Source: Prostheceraeus crozeri
Taxonomy: Eukaryota > Platyhelminthes > Polycladida > Euryleptidae
Reading direction: 5' to 3'
NCBI GenBank assembly: GCA_907163375.1
Contig: CAJQUW010011610.1
Location: 477,501-541,500, forward strand
Length of the DNA stretch: 64,000 bases
In this document: positions 11,864 through 22,765 of the stretch, in pieces
How the letters are laid out: each line of letters starts with the position of its first letter
Position numbering within the stretch: position 1 is the stretch's first letter
Program-made: the position numbers and the translations under genes
Notes under the pieces: model-generated
Told to the model about the DNA's origin: nothing
The model's database searches: none
Seen by the model: only the letters and a program-made list of their open reading frames with translations

Positions 11864-13215
11864 ATGAAAATGAGAAAGACACACAAGAAACGTAGTCAAG
11901 CCGTCAAGCTCAAAACCCCTCTCAGGATCAGCTTCAGCAACGTAAGAGGACTGAGGTCCAATTACGACGACATCAACATCTTCCTGCAAGGTAAGTCACC
12001 AGATCTTCTAGCCCTGTCGGAAACCAGGTTAGATCCCAGTGTGTCATCAAGCGACGTTACTCCTGATGGATACATTTTTCACCGGATGGATAAAGCACCT
12101 TGTCATGGTCTTGGAGTCTATGCCAAGACAAGCCTTCCCTTGAGAAGGCTTCCTAGCTCAGAGGATCCAAGGCATGAGTATCTTGCCTTCATTGCGCCGC
12201 TGCAGAAGACCACTCTTCTTCTATTTTTCCCATACCGCTCTCCATCAACTAATGCTGATATTTTCAATGTTCTTTCTGACAAGATTGATTATCTTCTACA
12301 AGAGTATCCCAGCGCTGAAGTTGCCGTTTTTGGTGACTTCAACGTGCACAATGTTGACTGGCTTGTGCACTCACGCACCACCGATCTCTCCGGTCAGGCA
12401 GCCAGGATTTCGCTGTCTCTCACAACCTTAGTCAAATTGTCACTTGTCCTACCAGAGTGCCTGACCGAGCTGGGGATACTGGATATCTCCTTGACCTGTT
12501 TCTCACCTCAAATCCAACTTGTTTTTCACACAAGGTTACTTCTCCCCTCGACACGTCTGATCACTGTGTTATCACAGTTTCTGGCAAACAAATTTGCTCC
12601 ACACCGTCTGCACCCTTCCATAGAACAGTTTATCAATTCTCCAAAGCAGACTGGTGTGGCTTCCGCACTTTTCTTAGTCAAGTTCAAGCTGAGAATTTGA
12701 TTCTGAGCGAGAACGTCCACAAGTCGGCGCAAGAACTGACAGAGTGGCTTCAGATAGGGATGTTGGCCTACATTCCTCACCGTACTTTCCAAATGAAGCC
12801 CCACTCACAACCTTGGTTTACACCAGAATGTGCAGCTGCAAGTTGCCAGCGTGACCACTTTTTCCATAAGTATAAGCGTGACAGTAGCGCTGGCAATCTT
12901 GAATTGTACAAAACCGCACGTAGACATTGCAAGGAAACCATACATTAGGCCAAAAGCCGTTACGCTTTGTATGTACGGAAATCCATTGCTACCCAAAAGC
13001 TTGGCTCTAAGGACTTCTGGAGGATTTACAACAGTGTCACCAATAGGAACAAATCCTCCATCCCAGCACTCCGTCATGCCGAAGTCAGTACTTCTATGGC
13101 GGAATGCTGTTTATTTATCCTTCACCGTCGTGGAAAAAATAGGAGAGATACAACTTGTCTTTAGCAAGAACGGATTAAGCTATCCAACTATTTCTAAACT
13201 GAAAATATGCAATTA
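11864..13215 (+). mobile_element. CR1/Jockey-group LINE, AP endonuclease half
   Basis: A plus-strand frame encodes the apurinic endonuclease domain of a non-LTR retrotransposon: ISFSNVRGLRSNYDDI, LLALSETRLD with the metal-binding Glu, GLGVYAKTSL, VFGDFNVHNVDW with the GDFN box and, in a second frame, LLDLFLTSNP and LDTSDHCVI with the SDH box. The linker follows (FHRTVYQFSKADW, YIPHRTFQMKPHSQPWF, KLGSKDFWRIYNSVTN) and ends near 13215 in an FSKN-like start of the RT domain. At least one frame change (about 12430-12460) and one stop (12946) break it. Endonuclease present but RT absent is the reverse of normal 5' truncation, so the RT half was probably deleted later. It sits inside the cyclophilin intron in the same orientation. 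Confidence 0.88.
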
Positions 13216-15126
13216 ATCATTGTCAGCACAATAAGAAAGCACGACTCTAATTGTAAAAACACCAGCACGACAAGAATCGCGATCGTGTTCATGTTAGAGC
13301 TACTAACGGAACGGAGACCTCTTTAACATAGTCTACGTCATCATTTGTTGAATCTAATCAAATAAATTTGTTTTTATAAGACGCTCACAGATAAAATCAG
13401 TAGTGTGTCGTACTCAAATAATTCACCACAGGATTGCAATGGAATTGTGAACATCTCGGCACTTGACCTAACATTATTTGCTGATTTATTTTTTACTGTA
13501 TACCGATCAGAGGAACTGCAGTTCAGATAAGTGTACTGCTTTGCGTTTATAATGAAGTTCATTGTTCAACTTGATCACAGATCAAAGCTCAAAAATTACA
13601 ATTATCGGTTAAGAAAAGCACAAATGCGAAGTGAAATGAATACTAAGAAGTAACCCAATCTCTTCAAAAACTTCATGATTTCAAGAAAATAGTTTATTTT
13701 AATTGATCACGATGTAATTTACAATTCTAAGTCACTTTGCTCAAGTTTAATATTGTATAATCTCTTTGCAATATATTTGTTCTGTATCAAAATTCAAAGA
13801 TTTCGACAAATTGCATCGATCGTACTTCACGCTTTCCGAATTCTTAACGTGAATATTAATCAATGCCGGTACGTGCACTTGAGAGACAATATACACTGCA
13901 TTGACATACTCTTAGCAGTAGCACCTGCTGTCACAGAACAATAGCTTTCAACAAATAGTCATCGCGCCTTCATAATCCAAAGTGGTGTTATCCCAAGCGA
14001 AAAGCGGAAGCTTAAAGTCTACCTGGTCCAGCCCATCAATGAAGTTACATGCTAACACTACCAGACTATATGCATTAAAAATTGGAACTTTTTCAGTTAA
14101 GCTAAACCGGGCGATGTCTTAAATTTCCAGTTTCGTAAGCGGATAGAATCGAAGGTCTCACAGGTCTCCAGTCACTTTGACTATTTTGGAGTCTATGTTC
14201 ATTTCGTATTTCCGTCCTCCTCTGTGTGTCCAGAAGGAGCTGAAGTATTCTTTGAGACTACCTTGGTGATTTTATTTGTACTTTTCTCGTTTTATTATTT
14301 TTCCTTGTAAATAATTCGCTTTCTGTCTTACTACTTGCTGTGAAGACTATGTTTTGCTATTTCTTCTAGGACTGTCCTTCTGGTATTTGTACACTATGAC
14401 GTCATTTCTATTGTCCACACCATTGCATGTTCTGATGCGAGCTTTATTTACTGTCTGTTGTATCGCTATGTTATCACTACGGCCGTACACCCCTTGAAAA
14501 GAGGCCGTACACCCCTCGGAGATTTACAATAAATAGTCATAGATAATGACTTCGTCGATTTTTTGCCTTCACAAGATGATTGGGGCTTCATCATGCTTTA
14601 GAATTGAAGGTTCCTTTTTAATGTAACATTGCGGAGTTAATAAGATAATAGATCATTTTTGTTCAGCATAAAAATTAAGAGATAAAACTCTCTGTTTCTT
14701 TGTTTTAAATTGATGTAATTAAAGTCGAGTAAACTGCTGACAACGCTTATCCAATTGTTGCATGCATGATTGGCTATTGAACTGAGACGTTTGAATTCGA
14801 CTCATTTTTACAATCGATTCTTGGCTTAAATTACAGCTTTGACTTCTGTTATGGCTTAAGTGTTGATCACTTTGCAATTAAGGCACCAGCGCCATTGTGT
14901 TTATCTTTTAAATATTCTGAAGGTCACTTAAACTTCATATATTATTAGTGGCATGTATGTGTTCTTGATGCCTCGTATTTAGCATTCTAGATATTTCACC
15001 GATATTAGTCGCTACAGGCGGCTCCGGGCGGCTCCGAACCGAGACCCTTCGATGTACAGTCGGACTGACAACACGATACCGAAAAATAAATAAATAAACA
15101 AATTAACGTTGTTTAAGCTCGGAATC
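13216..15126. other. Cyclophilin intron; mostly unrecognised
   Basis: No coding signal is seen. A doubled phrase GGCCGTACACCCCT occurs at 14482-14514 with CCTTGAAAAGAGG between the copies and an ATAAAT tail shortly after (about 14530). This resembles the 3' end of a LINE and could be the tail of the element at 11864-13215 if its middle was deleted. That link is inference. Confidence 0.35.
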
Positions 15127-15300
15127 ACATTAGGCATCGAGACTTTCTTCCATGTGACCGAGTTGTTATTTATCCCACTCTCATTCTTTTTGTGCTGAGT
15201 GCTTAGCAAGAATGCAGAGTGTTTTATAAGTCTTTGGTTTGACCCGACCAAGATTTGAACCAAGAAGGAGAACGTGACAAAATGATGGCTGCAACAAGCC
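15127..15300 (-). mobile_element. tRNA-derived SINE, family B, copy 1
   Basis: This stretch matches 51600-51780 over shared blocks: CACATTAGGC, TTATTTATCCCACTCTCA, CTTTTTGTGCTGAGTG, AGCAAGAATGCAGAGTG and TTTGACCCGACCAA. Read on the minus strand, the better-preserved copy near 51700-51780 opens with a tRNA-like head. The two copies lie 36 kb apart in the same orientation, so this is a dispersed family and not a local duplication. Confidence 0.65.
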
Positions 15301-16068
15301 TGCAACAATTCATAATAGTATCCTATTTATAACAGGATATTAGATCAGAATCCTATTTACCTTCAACTTTTGATCTTCGCATAATATGTATATCAACAGA
15401 TTCACAAAGACGATGCAAGACATTAATATCGACCGAACTATTGCACAAAATTCAACCTGCTTAACAGAGGCCTGTGGTCTTTCTTACACCCAGGATCAAC
15501 CTGTTTTGTATTGAATTCCCAGAAGATACTGCTGTTGTAGATGAAGGATGCTTCATGCATGGAGGCTATGAATATCAAAATGCGTTTTAAGGTTATCTAC
15601 CATTGGTTTTAATAGATATCTGAATAAATACTTAAACTTGATACGATAATTAGTAGTACGATAAGTGTACATTTTAAATGCTAAATAGTTAATTAAATAG
15701 CGGTGCATGAAAAAATTGGCATTATATTCGTGATCAGGACACTCAAATTGTGTATAGCAAGTAGAAAAAAAGAGAAACAAAATCATAGTGCATTGATAAA
15801 TGCATTAAATTTGAGGCGAGAATGCGTGTGTATATTGTTCGCCAAGACCTTTTCGCCGACAGTTGCAGTTTCGTCTGAAACATAATCTGAAGGAAGTTCG
15901 CGATCTCCTTTAAAATCCAAATAAATGATTCGTAATAGGTTATGTATTGAGAAATAGATTTAGGCCAGCAGATTTTTGGAGGTCTGCAGCGATGACACAC
16001 TTGCATGTTTCAGTTAAACTCAAATATCACTTGTTCTCACAAGATGATTGAATTCATATACATATAAA

Positions 16069-16120
16069 GCTTCAAGCCGGAGCCGTGGTATTTTCTGTCG
16101 GCTCCAGCTCCGAAACCCTG
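16069..16120. mobile_element. hAT-like MITE end with GGCTCC motif
   Basis: Read on the minus strand it begins CAGGGTTTCGGAGC and continues with TGGAGCCGAC and CGGCTCCGGC. This is the CAGGG terminus plus repeated (GGCTCC) pattern of a widespread hAT-derived MITE type. A related end occurs at 62266. No opposite terminus or target duplication was identified here. Confidence 0.45.
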
Positions 16121-16481
16121 GTTACAGGTCTTACAAGTGCATTTATTAAAAACCTTCACAAAGACTGTATCTGCTCCTTTCTTTAAAGTCAGGCGCCGGG
16201 TGTTGAAGGTTTAACTGTTTGTATTTTTCTTACAACTTTCATTTTCAATCGACTTAAAGCAAAAAGCGAAGGCTTTGTCTCCGAGCTGAGTTATGGAGTA
16301 TATGCAAGTGTATCTTACACCGTCGGTTATTCCTCAATTCTACATAAATGTCTGTTGAAACCGTCTAGTTAGATTCTATAATTATAAAAGTTGTCTTGTT
16401 GATGCTTTTTTCTTTGTCCTACATAACCTATGATATAATTTCCGTAAAGCAGGAAGTGATATTGCATATCTTCTTTTGCAG

Positions 16482-16558
16482 GTATTGTGGAAACAGATAG
16501 CAATGATCGACCGACGGATCCTGTAAAAATTACGAAGGCAATTATTGGTCCATCTTAA
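16482..16558 (+). CDS. PPIL1: Peptidyl-prolyl isomerase-like 1 (cyclophilin), terminal coding exon
   Basis: The last coding exon follows the acceptor CTTCTTTTGCAG (16470-16481). Its first two bases complete the Gly codon begun at 9292, so the phases match. It encodes GIVETDSNDRPTDPVKITKA and then IIGPS before a TAA stop at 16556-16558. This corresponds to the family's C-terminal segment, which in human PPIL1 contains VETN, DRPVDDVKI and a KAYPSG end. With the exon at 8922-9292 it gives about 148 residues. The intron of 7,189 bp contains a LINE fragment, a SINE and a hAT-like end. No AATAAA lies in the 100 bases after the stop, so the polyadenylation site is unassigned. Confidence 0.93.
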
Positions 16559-17838
16559 AACTTTGCGCTGACTCAGATTTTATACTTGTTGTGCTGACTT
16601 TTTGTAAATATATGATTTATCCTCGATGCTTTTCTTTTATATCTTCGCCTCCTGTTTTTGATAGGTGCACCAGATGTGAAGTTTGGAATTAGCTGCTGTT
16701 TTCTATTCATTTTAAATTTCGTAATTCTAATGAGTAGCAAGTGCTGGAATGGATAGGCTGTGGCTCAGAATCAGTAAGAGCATAATTAGAATACAGGTGA
16801 CTCTCGGTTCAACTTAGTCAGCACAGTTAAGCAATATCATCCATTATTTGGATTTGATTTAATTGCATATACCGTATTTCCTCTAAAAAACGACGCTCTC
16901 TAATAAGCACCGCATCTGAGAGGTCAACTTTTGTATAAGCGCTTCACCTCTGATAATGAGTAAAGTGTAATGCATGTAGTCGTCCATTGAGCTAAAACAA
17001 GGATGCTCGAAGGAACTCAATCCAGCAATGCTGGAGTTAATGTACAAATGAGATAATTAGTGCATTTATCACTGAATTCCATCATAATGATCGCACAACA
17101 TCGAAGATGACCACGAAACTCTTACTATTTGGTGACAGACCATTTGAAATTGCCTGGATTATTGATGGCATCCAACGAATTGCCAGTGATACCTAATAAA
17201 TGGAAAATGACGGAATGTTTTAGTGCGTCTTGCTACTGAATATAATTTGCATCACAAGATTGTGTAAGGCCTAGATGACCCAAATGATCAGTGGCAGAGG
17301 AAAATATTCAAAGTTCCCTGGCTTATCAAGGGTTTTCAGTAAAATGCCATTCATTGGTTTTTCACTGGTTGTGCCAATAAGTGACTGGTGAATGCTTAGG
17401 TATTAAAGGCCCATTTGCCATTCATTGAATCCTGGGGAATGCCTGGCATTTTGAGGGGGTAGTTATCTAAATGATTTCGCGCTGTTTGTAGTTCTATAAT
17501 ACAACTTCTATTGCATATCATAGAAGAAGTCACAATAAACTTCGCACTAATTTTTTCATCTAATTTTGCATCGTTCTCAACGCTATAGATTCTGAAGTAG
17601 AATCAGATTCGGAAACTTTGAACTTCCTGCATTGTCGAGCACTTGTCATGACTCATCAAGTCCAAGGTTACATGAGCTCCAATTTCAAGTGACCATGGGA
17701 AAGAAGCGTCAAATACAATAACTGCAGGCTTACCTTACTTTCACACTCTGCATGAATGATTTCAGCGTCTTGTCGGCATAGGCTAATGCGGAGAGTGCTA
17801 GATACACTTTCTGCTTTTACTGACATTGAACTTGGCAA
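16559..17838. other. 3' flank of the cyclophilin gene; nothing recognised
   Basis: AT-rich sequence that presumably contains the cyclophilin 3' UTR. No coding or repeat signal is clear until the hairpin at 17839. Confidence 0.45.
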
Positions 17839-17932
17839 CTTCAACACCGGCGTGAAGACGAATGAGAATGCCAGCTCAATAATCACACCGAAGAGTTGGG
17901 CATTCTCATTCGTTTTCGCGCCGGTGTTGAAG
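17839..17932. repeat. Fold-back hairpin, 34-bp arms
   Basis: The left arm begins CTTCAACACCGGCGTGAAGA and ends GAATGAGAATGCC. The right arm is its inverse, ending GCGCCGGTGTTGAAG, with few mismatches around a 26-base loop. It lies just outside the left arm of the larger inverted repeat at 17951-19131. No target duplication is evident. Confidence 0.75.
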
Positions 17933-17950
17933 TCGTCATTGTTCATAGTC

Positions 17951-19131
17951 ATCCATCTTTGCATTGCTTTCTTTGTTGCCACGCTATTCATTCCCGATCA
18001 TCATCCGCATTTTGTTAATTGATCTCCTGATTATTGATTATTTAACAACTCATATGTGTCTGTCAATCATGACATGTTTACTTCTGTGAATAAATCATAG
18101 TCGCTGAGAATGGCCGAAAGATTTCTCGCAAATAAAAAACGAACTGTGTTTCTCAAATGATCGATCAAAAGTTTTGGGAGTCTCTAAATTGAAAACATGA
18201 CCATGTTCCCTATTTTTCAAAAACATTGCTTGCAGTGTGCGGATGTGGGGCGCCCGCAAACGCCAAACATATCATCCTGTCGCGGATGCCAGGGGGAGGG
18301 AACCACAATCACAATTGCGTCTTTTTCGGGACCCCGATAGATTTAGTGAAGACCTATTTGAACAAAATTAGAACGCTAGACAGCCGCACGCGCAACGCCA
18401 GCCCATAATCCAGCTTTCACAATCAAGTAGTATATTGCCAGTACCTACGGCTAAGAAAAAAGTGTTGACTTGTCTTAGACAGACAGTGGGAGTATACAAT
18501 GTATTTCAATCACTTTTCCTAGAGAGAAGCATGATAACAAAATGAGTACATTATCTGTATCGAATTCAATATACATTGAATTCGACTTCATTTGAATTGT
18601 CTTCAAGGTCAAGAAATTTTTAACAATGAAAGAAAAAATAAATCGCTTGTATGTGTTTTGAATCAATACTTTCATTGTTCGCTTAAACACAGTTCGTTTT
18701 TTATTTGCGCGAAATCTTTCGGCCATTCTCAGCGACTATGATTTATTCACAGAAGTAAACATGTCATGATTGACAGACACATATGAGTTGTTGATTAATC
18801 AAAAATCAGGAGATCATGATGAATAGGATGGCCGCGAACAGAAGACTACGTTTCATATCGGAGTAGGTAAAAACCAGTTCTGTCTTCTTCTAAAATTTTA
18901 TGGCTAAGACTGTCGGTCTTACTTGTGGTTTTAGCTTGTGTTGCCCCTGAGGAAGCGCGAAGGCGTGAAACGTCGGGGCTGTAAATAGCTTTTAACGTCA
19001 TCTCTTAACCATAAAATTTTAGAAGAAGACAGAACTGGTTTTTACCTACTCCGATATGGAGATCAATTAACAAAATGCGGATGATGATCGGGAATGAATA
19101 GCGTGGCAACAAAGAAAGCAATGCAAAGATG
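17951..19131. repeat. Large inverted duplication flanking a Crypton-like fragment
   Basis: The left arm 17951-18151 is the inverse of 18685-18815 plus 19062-19131. Shared blocks include CGGCCATTCTCAGCGACTAT, TTATTCACAGAAGTAAACAT, GACAGACACATATGAGTTG, AACAAAATGCGGATGATGAT and the beginning of a coding frame, MNSVATKKAMQR. The right arm is split by a 241-bp insertion at 18817-19057. The arms differ at scattered positions, so the duplication is not brand new. The 530-bp spacer (18152-18684) has a GC-rich portion around 18236-18410 with a short frame I do not recognise. Confidence 0.8.
18817..19057. mobile_element. Small inverted-repeat element with hammerhead-like core, 8-bp target duplication
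   Basis: The element interrupts the right arm of the surrounding inverted repeat. GGAGATCA flanks it on both sides (18809-18816 and 19058-19065), and the left arm of the larger repeat shows the uninterrupted site. Internal 49-bp inverted repeats (18855-18903 and 19009-19057) start ATATCGGAGTAGGTAAAAAC. At the centre, 18943-18979 reads GCCC, CTGAGGA, a short GC stem, GAAAC, GTC, GGGGC, resembling a minimal type I hammerhead ribozyme as known from Penelope-like elements. A 38-base stretch on the left lies outside the inverted repeat. Confidence 0.65.
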
Positions 19132-19690
19132 TCTAGCAAAAGATACGTTTGCATTTACTTCTGATGGCGATAAGCAGGAATACTGTTTTATCCAAGTTAA
19201 TTTGCTGCATAAGAACGTCAAAGCTTCTCTTTCCGCTAAAGAATTTTCGGATTTGAAGCAGGCTCGGATGTATTCAACATTTAGTAAATATGAAACTCGA
19301 TGTCCTGTTCAGTCCTTTCGCGAGTATCTGAAAATATTGCCTGAAATAACAAAAGAGAACACGTTGTTTCCTCTCATCACATCAACTGGCAAAATTTCTA
19401 CGAAATCTGTAATGGGTAAGGATTCCCTGTGCGATTTGATGAAAAACCTCAGTACTGAATTGGGTCTTAGTAAGAAATACGTGAATCATTGTGTTTGCGT
19501 AACAGGTATCAATGTTATGCATGAAAACGGAATGTAAAATGAAGAAATAGCAGTTGTTACTGGACAGAAAGCATTGTCTCCAGTTCAACGATATTTTAGA
19601 ACAACTGACAATCATCTGAAACGGGCAAGTGATTGCTTAAGTGCTGGATCCTCTAGCAAGCCTGCATCCGAAGATTTTACAATTATTGCA
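19070..19690 (+). mobile_element. Crypton-like tyrosine recombinase fragment (DUF3504/KIAA1958-type)
   Basis: The frame from 19094 encodes the C-terminal catalytic half of a tyrosine recombinase of the Crypton/KIAA1958 type: ARMYSTFSKYETRCPVQSF, EYLKILPEITKENTLFP, LSTELGLSKKYVNHC and, after a stop, NEEIAVVTGQKALSPVQRYF with the active Tyr. The HxxR box is altered (NHC followed by V-C-V) and the frame is interrupted, so it is not functional. The fuller relative at 23829-25022 keeps HSGR. Its start lies within the inverted duplication, so MNSVATKKAMQR appears a second time, inverted, at about 17955-17991. Confidence 0.7.
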
Positions 19691-19804
19691 AAATAAAAAA
19701 AAGTGAAGTGTCTAACCCTTTCTTACAAGGACAATCAAACGAGATACAACAAGAACAAACACTCCAAACACTGCCAAAACAAGTCAATATAAGCGGACCG
19801 TTTT

Positions 19805-20160
19805 ATAATTGTTCTTTCCAATTTTATAAATAAAAAGCGCACAGAATGCTTTCGAAGTCATAATAGAGTTTATTGAAATTAGGAAGAAAAATGTAAACCT
19901 GACATGTTTCGACTGGTCTTGTCAAAGGTAACTCAGCATGTGAAATTACATTGAAAGATACACATTTTATAAGAAGGAGAAAGTTGAGATACAGGTCAAC
20001 ACGCGATAGCAGCGGCAGACTGTGAGTCACCCGATTACCATGGCAATTGCGAAGATTAATCACATGGTCCTTTTGCTTGCACAGGTTGGGATTATCACGT
20101 CTAATAAACAATGCCTCGAGGATACGCAAAATGCGGTCATTTCATATATTTATAAAATTA
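19805..20160 (-). mobile_element. Penelope-like element, 3' terminal fragment
   Basis: On the minus strand, about 20135 onward reads RILRILEALFIRRDNPNLC. This is the characteristic end of the GIY-YIG endonuclease of Penelope-like retroelements (an EA-x-x-IRR-x-x-P-x-LN-like close). A tail follows that includes TTGACAAGACCAGTCGAAAC, the kind of motif found near the ends of these elements. Only the extreme C-terminus and tail remain. Reverse transcriptase is absent, so it is an old, broken fragment. I judge the family from this motif alone. Confidence 0.6.
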
Positions 20161-20379
20161 CAAACAGGCACAATCCTTTCCAATTTTAACAAGTATTAAG
20201 TATATCGCATGTATTTGTGTAGGCAATTAATTATTTTGATTGTATTGATATATGTTGGATAGATATCTATACTTCGTTACCATTTTTATGGAAATATTAG
20301 TCTATGTGGATTATCAATATCAATGGAATTTTATAAAATTATTTCCGTCTTTTTACGACTAATAATAACATTACTCGGG

Positions 20380-20570
20380 ATTAAATATCTTCAATTGCCA
20401 CTGGTTTTCTCAGGAATCAAAAAGAAATTTTTGCAATAAATTTTGCAACAGATAACATTCATTCCGTGCATTCATTCTGCCACCCTTGATGAAGAATAGC
20501 GAAATATTGTGTATTGCAAAAATTCCTTTTTGATTCCTGAGAAAGCCAGTGGCAATTGAAGATATTTAAT
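20380..20570. mobile_element. Small inverted-repeat element, 57-bp arms
   Basis: Arms 20380-20436 and 20514-20570 pair with two mismatches and begin ATTAAATATCTTCAATTGCC. The 77-bp centre contains CCTTGATGAAGAATAGCGAAAT, a TGATGA...CGAAA arrangement recalling the core of the element at 18817-19057. The phrase ATTACTCGGGATTA occurs on both sides (about 20370-20383 and 20607-20620). It may be a target-site duplication that has since spread apart, or chance. Confidence 0.65.
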
Positions 20571-21308
20571 CATACACCAGGAATGGCCTCACTTGAACTA
20601 ATGTATTACTCGGGATTATGCTATTACTTTAACATAGAAATATCAACGTATATAACAAAAGTAAATGCACAATGACAAAAATGTCGTTTATTTCCTGCAC
20701 TCAAATAATTATAATCGTGATGGAGAAGCAGGATTGAAAAACAATATAAGTCAAAAAATATTTAAGCTACAGTGCATAAAACAAGGGCAAGCGAATAGAA
20801 AAGGACGCAATGCGGTTTGCCATTAAAGCCGCTAAAGTTTGCCATTGATGCCACACAGGAATGCTGCTGAATCGTATCATTAGGTGATATGAATAGTATC
20901 ATGAGGTGTACATGAAGTGAAAACCCAATCTGGAAAGACCACAACACGCCCCTGGATAGATGTAGGCCCGTAGAGATAAGGGAGTTTTGTCACTTCAGGC
21001 AATTATTTGAAGCCTAGCAGGCTCAACTCGCACAGCATGCCTGCAGACAGATTTTGTATCTGCTGCCGAAGGAACTCACTAACAAAGCAAATTATAACTT
21101 GTTCTTAAATTACTTCTCTTTTTCATAACAGACGCGTTTCGATAAAATCAAAGGCTATCGCGTCCGCTCGCCTCCACTTTCGCTTCGTCAGTAAAGTTAT
21201 ATTCAAATTTTTAGGCAAGTGCATACTTTAAAGAATGGCACATGTCAGGACAACTAACGTGGCAATCAAATCTCTCGTATTAATCACATGTTTTGTAGTG
21301 GTTACCAA
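20571..21308. other. No gene seen
   Basis: Mostly unrecognised. At 21126-21190, read on the minus strand, CTGACGA is followed about 40 bases later by CGAAACGCGTC. This is another spaced hammerhead-like pair of core boxes, but no convincing stem II joins them. Confidence 0.35.
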
Positions 21309-21745
21309 TAGGTGACATGCCACGCGTGATTACGCAACACCCCAAACATCCGTGGTTAAGGACATTCTATTCTTCTACCCGCGTACATACGCGCTGAAAT
21401 AAGAGTCAGAAATCACTTGATCTGATGATGTTAAACATGGGGAATGTTTATGAATACGCGCGGGCGAGCGTTTATAGTTTGCGCGTCGTCTACGGTTGTC
21501 TGCGCTGCCGCTGAACCACGGATGAACTGTTAAGCATGTTCTGTCTTCCCTGAGCATGAAATTGAGGTCCTATCACATTGTTTAGCCTCAGATACATGCA
21601 GACACATGAGACGCAAAGTCTATATAACAGGACTGCCGACAAATGTTGCAGCAATGTCACGCATAGCCACGGATGTTTAGGGTCATGTGTAATTACGCGT
21701 GGTTTACGCGTGAATTACGCGTGATTGAGCGTGGCATGTCACCTA
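21309..21745. repeat. Fold-back element with ACGCGT tandem motif
   Basis: The outer arms are inverted: TAGGTGACATGCCACGCGTG at 21309 against GCGTGGCATGTCACCTA ending 21745. A second matching pair lies further in (CCAAACATCCGTGG near 21342 against CCACGGATGTTTAGG near 21667). The right arm has expanded by tandem copies of an 11-base unit around ACGCGT (about 21691-21735). The interior is CpG-rich with several GCGCG words. No transposase and no clear target duplication. Confidence 0.55.
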
Positions 21746-22765
21746 GTGACGTGTCTGTTTTCGCACAAATGAATTATCGAATTGTTTCACAGAGTCTTTA
21801 TTATCTTTTTGGCCTGCTCTGAAAGTGTAGATCGCAATTGAACCTTCGCTGAGAATTCCTGCGCCATGGCAGCACCATTGCTTTGAATTAAGTCATACTC
21901 AATTTGCGATTTCGCTAATGAATGTGATGAAGGCAAATTATAAAACAAAATTCCTTTACTCATGAATAATGTCGTTTAATTAAGAACAGTGCATATAAAA
22001 TTCACATATGCCGTATAAAAATACGTGATAATCAAAGACAAGAAAGTTCAAAACCTGAAATATCAGCAGAAATAATGTTGCTTCGTTAAATAGTGACCAC
22101 AGTAAAGCAGCATACTAGGCGAGTATATTTACAAAAGAGGATCTATATTATATATTACAATTACAGGCACAAGATGAAATACGTGATCATGTCATATTTC
22201 ATAAAAGCAAAACGAGTTGAAATGAAAGGCTTTTTGATTGATACACGAAGGTTTATACACAAACTGTGACGGCAGCATATACAAAATCTTTTTGAAATAG
22301 ATCGTCCGCCAAGATTAAAGAGTTGGAGTGGTTATATAAAATCCTTATCGTCAACATTGCGACTTTTGCGTCTACAAATATACTTGAGATTCAGAAACTT
22401 TCACATTCATAGAAATGTATAAGATAAGTAAGTCCAACGTTTGGAGGATGTGTAAAATAGGCATTTTACAAATAGGCGCATTGGCTAGCAGCCTCGTAAC
22501 CGTTAGGGGAATTTAATAAGGCATGTCTTTGGTTTTAACTGCTATAACGTAATGAGCAATGGATTCTATCGTTGCTGAGTTCGTTCTTGGCTGACATTTG
22601 CTCTTCATCACACACAATGATTATATATTCAAAATATAAAATTTTAAACTTTTTAAAACTTTTGTCCATGAGTAGGTAGCTCTGATTCCATGATTGAAAA
22701 TCCGAGTAGTTTCAATTTCACGACAAGATAAGCGAACTGTTTGTCAAAGCAGTAAATTCGCTGAC
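21746..22765 (-). other. Probable 3' UTR and flank of the discoidin/FTP gene, exon B version
   Basis: Part of this stretch (about 22380-22560) resembles 30243-30395, the sequence just downstream of the other terminal exon. Shared words include GAGATTCAGAAA, AGGCGCATTGGCT, AGCCTCGT and TGTCTTTGGTTT. That supports duplication of the terminal exon with its 3' UTR. A TTTATT (AATAAA on the minus strand) lies near 21799, but its use is unproven. Confidence 0.5.

Noticed and set aside
18226-18408. Open frame in the GC-rich spacer of the inverted repeat
   Set aside because: No recognised family or motif; composition alone can explain it.
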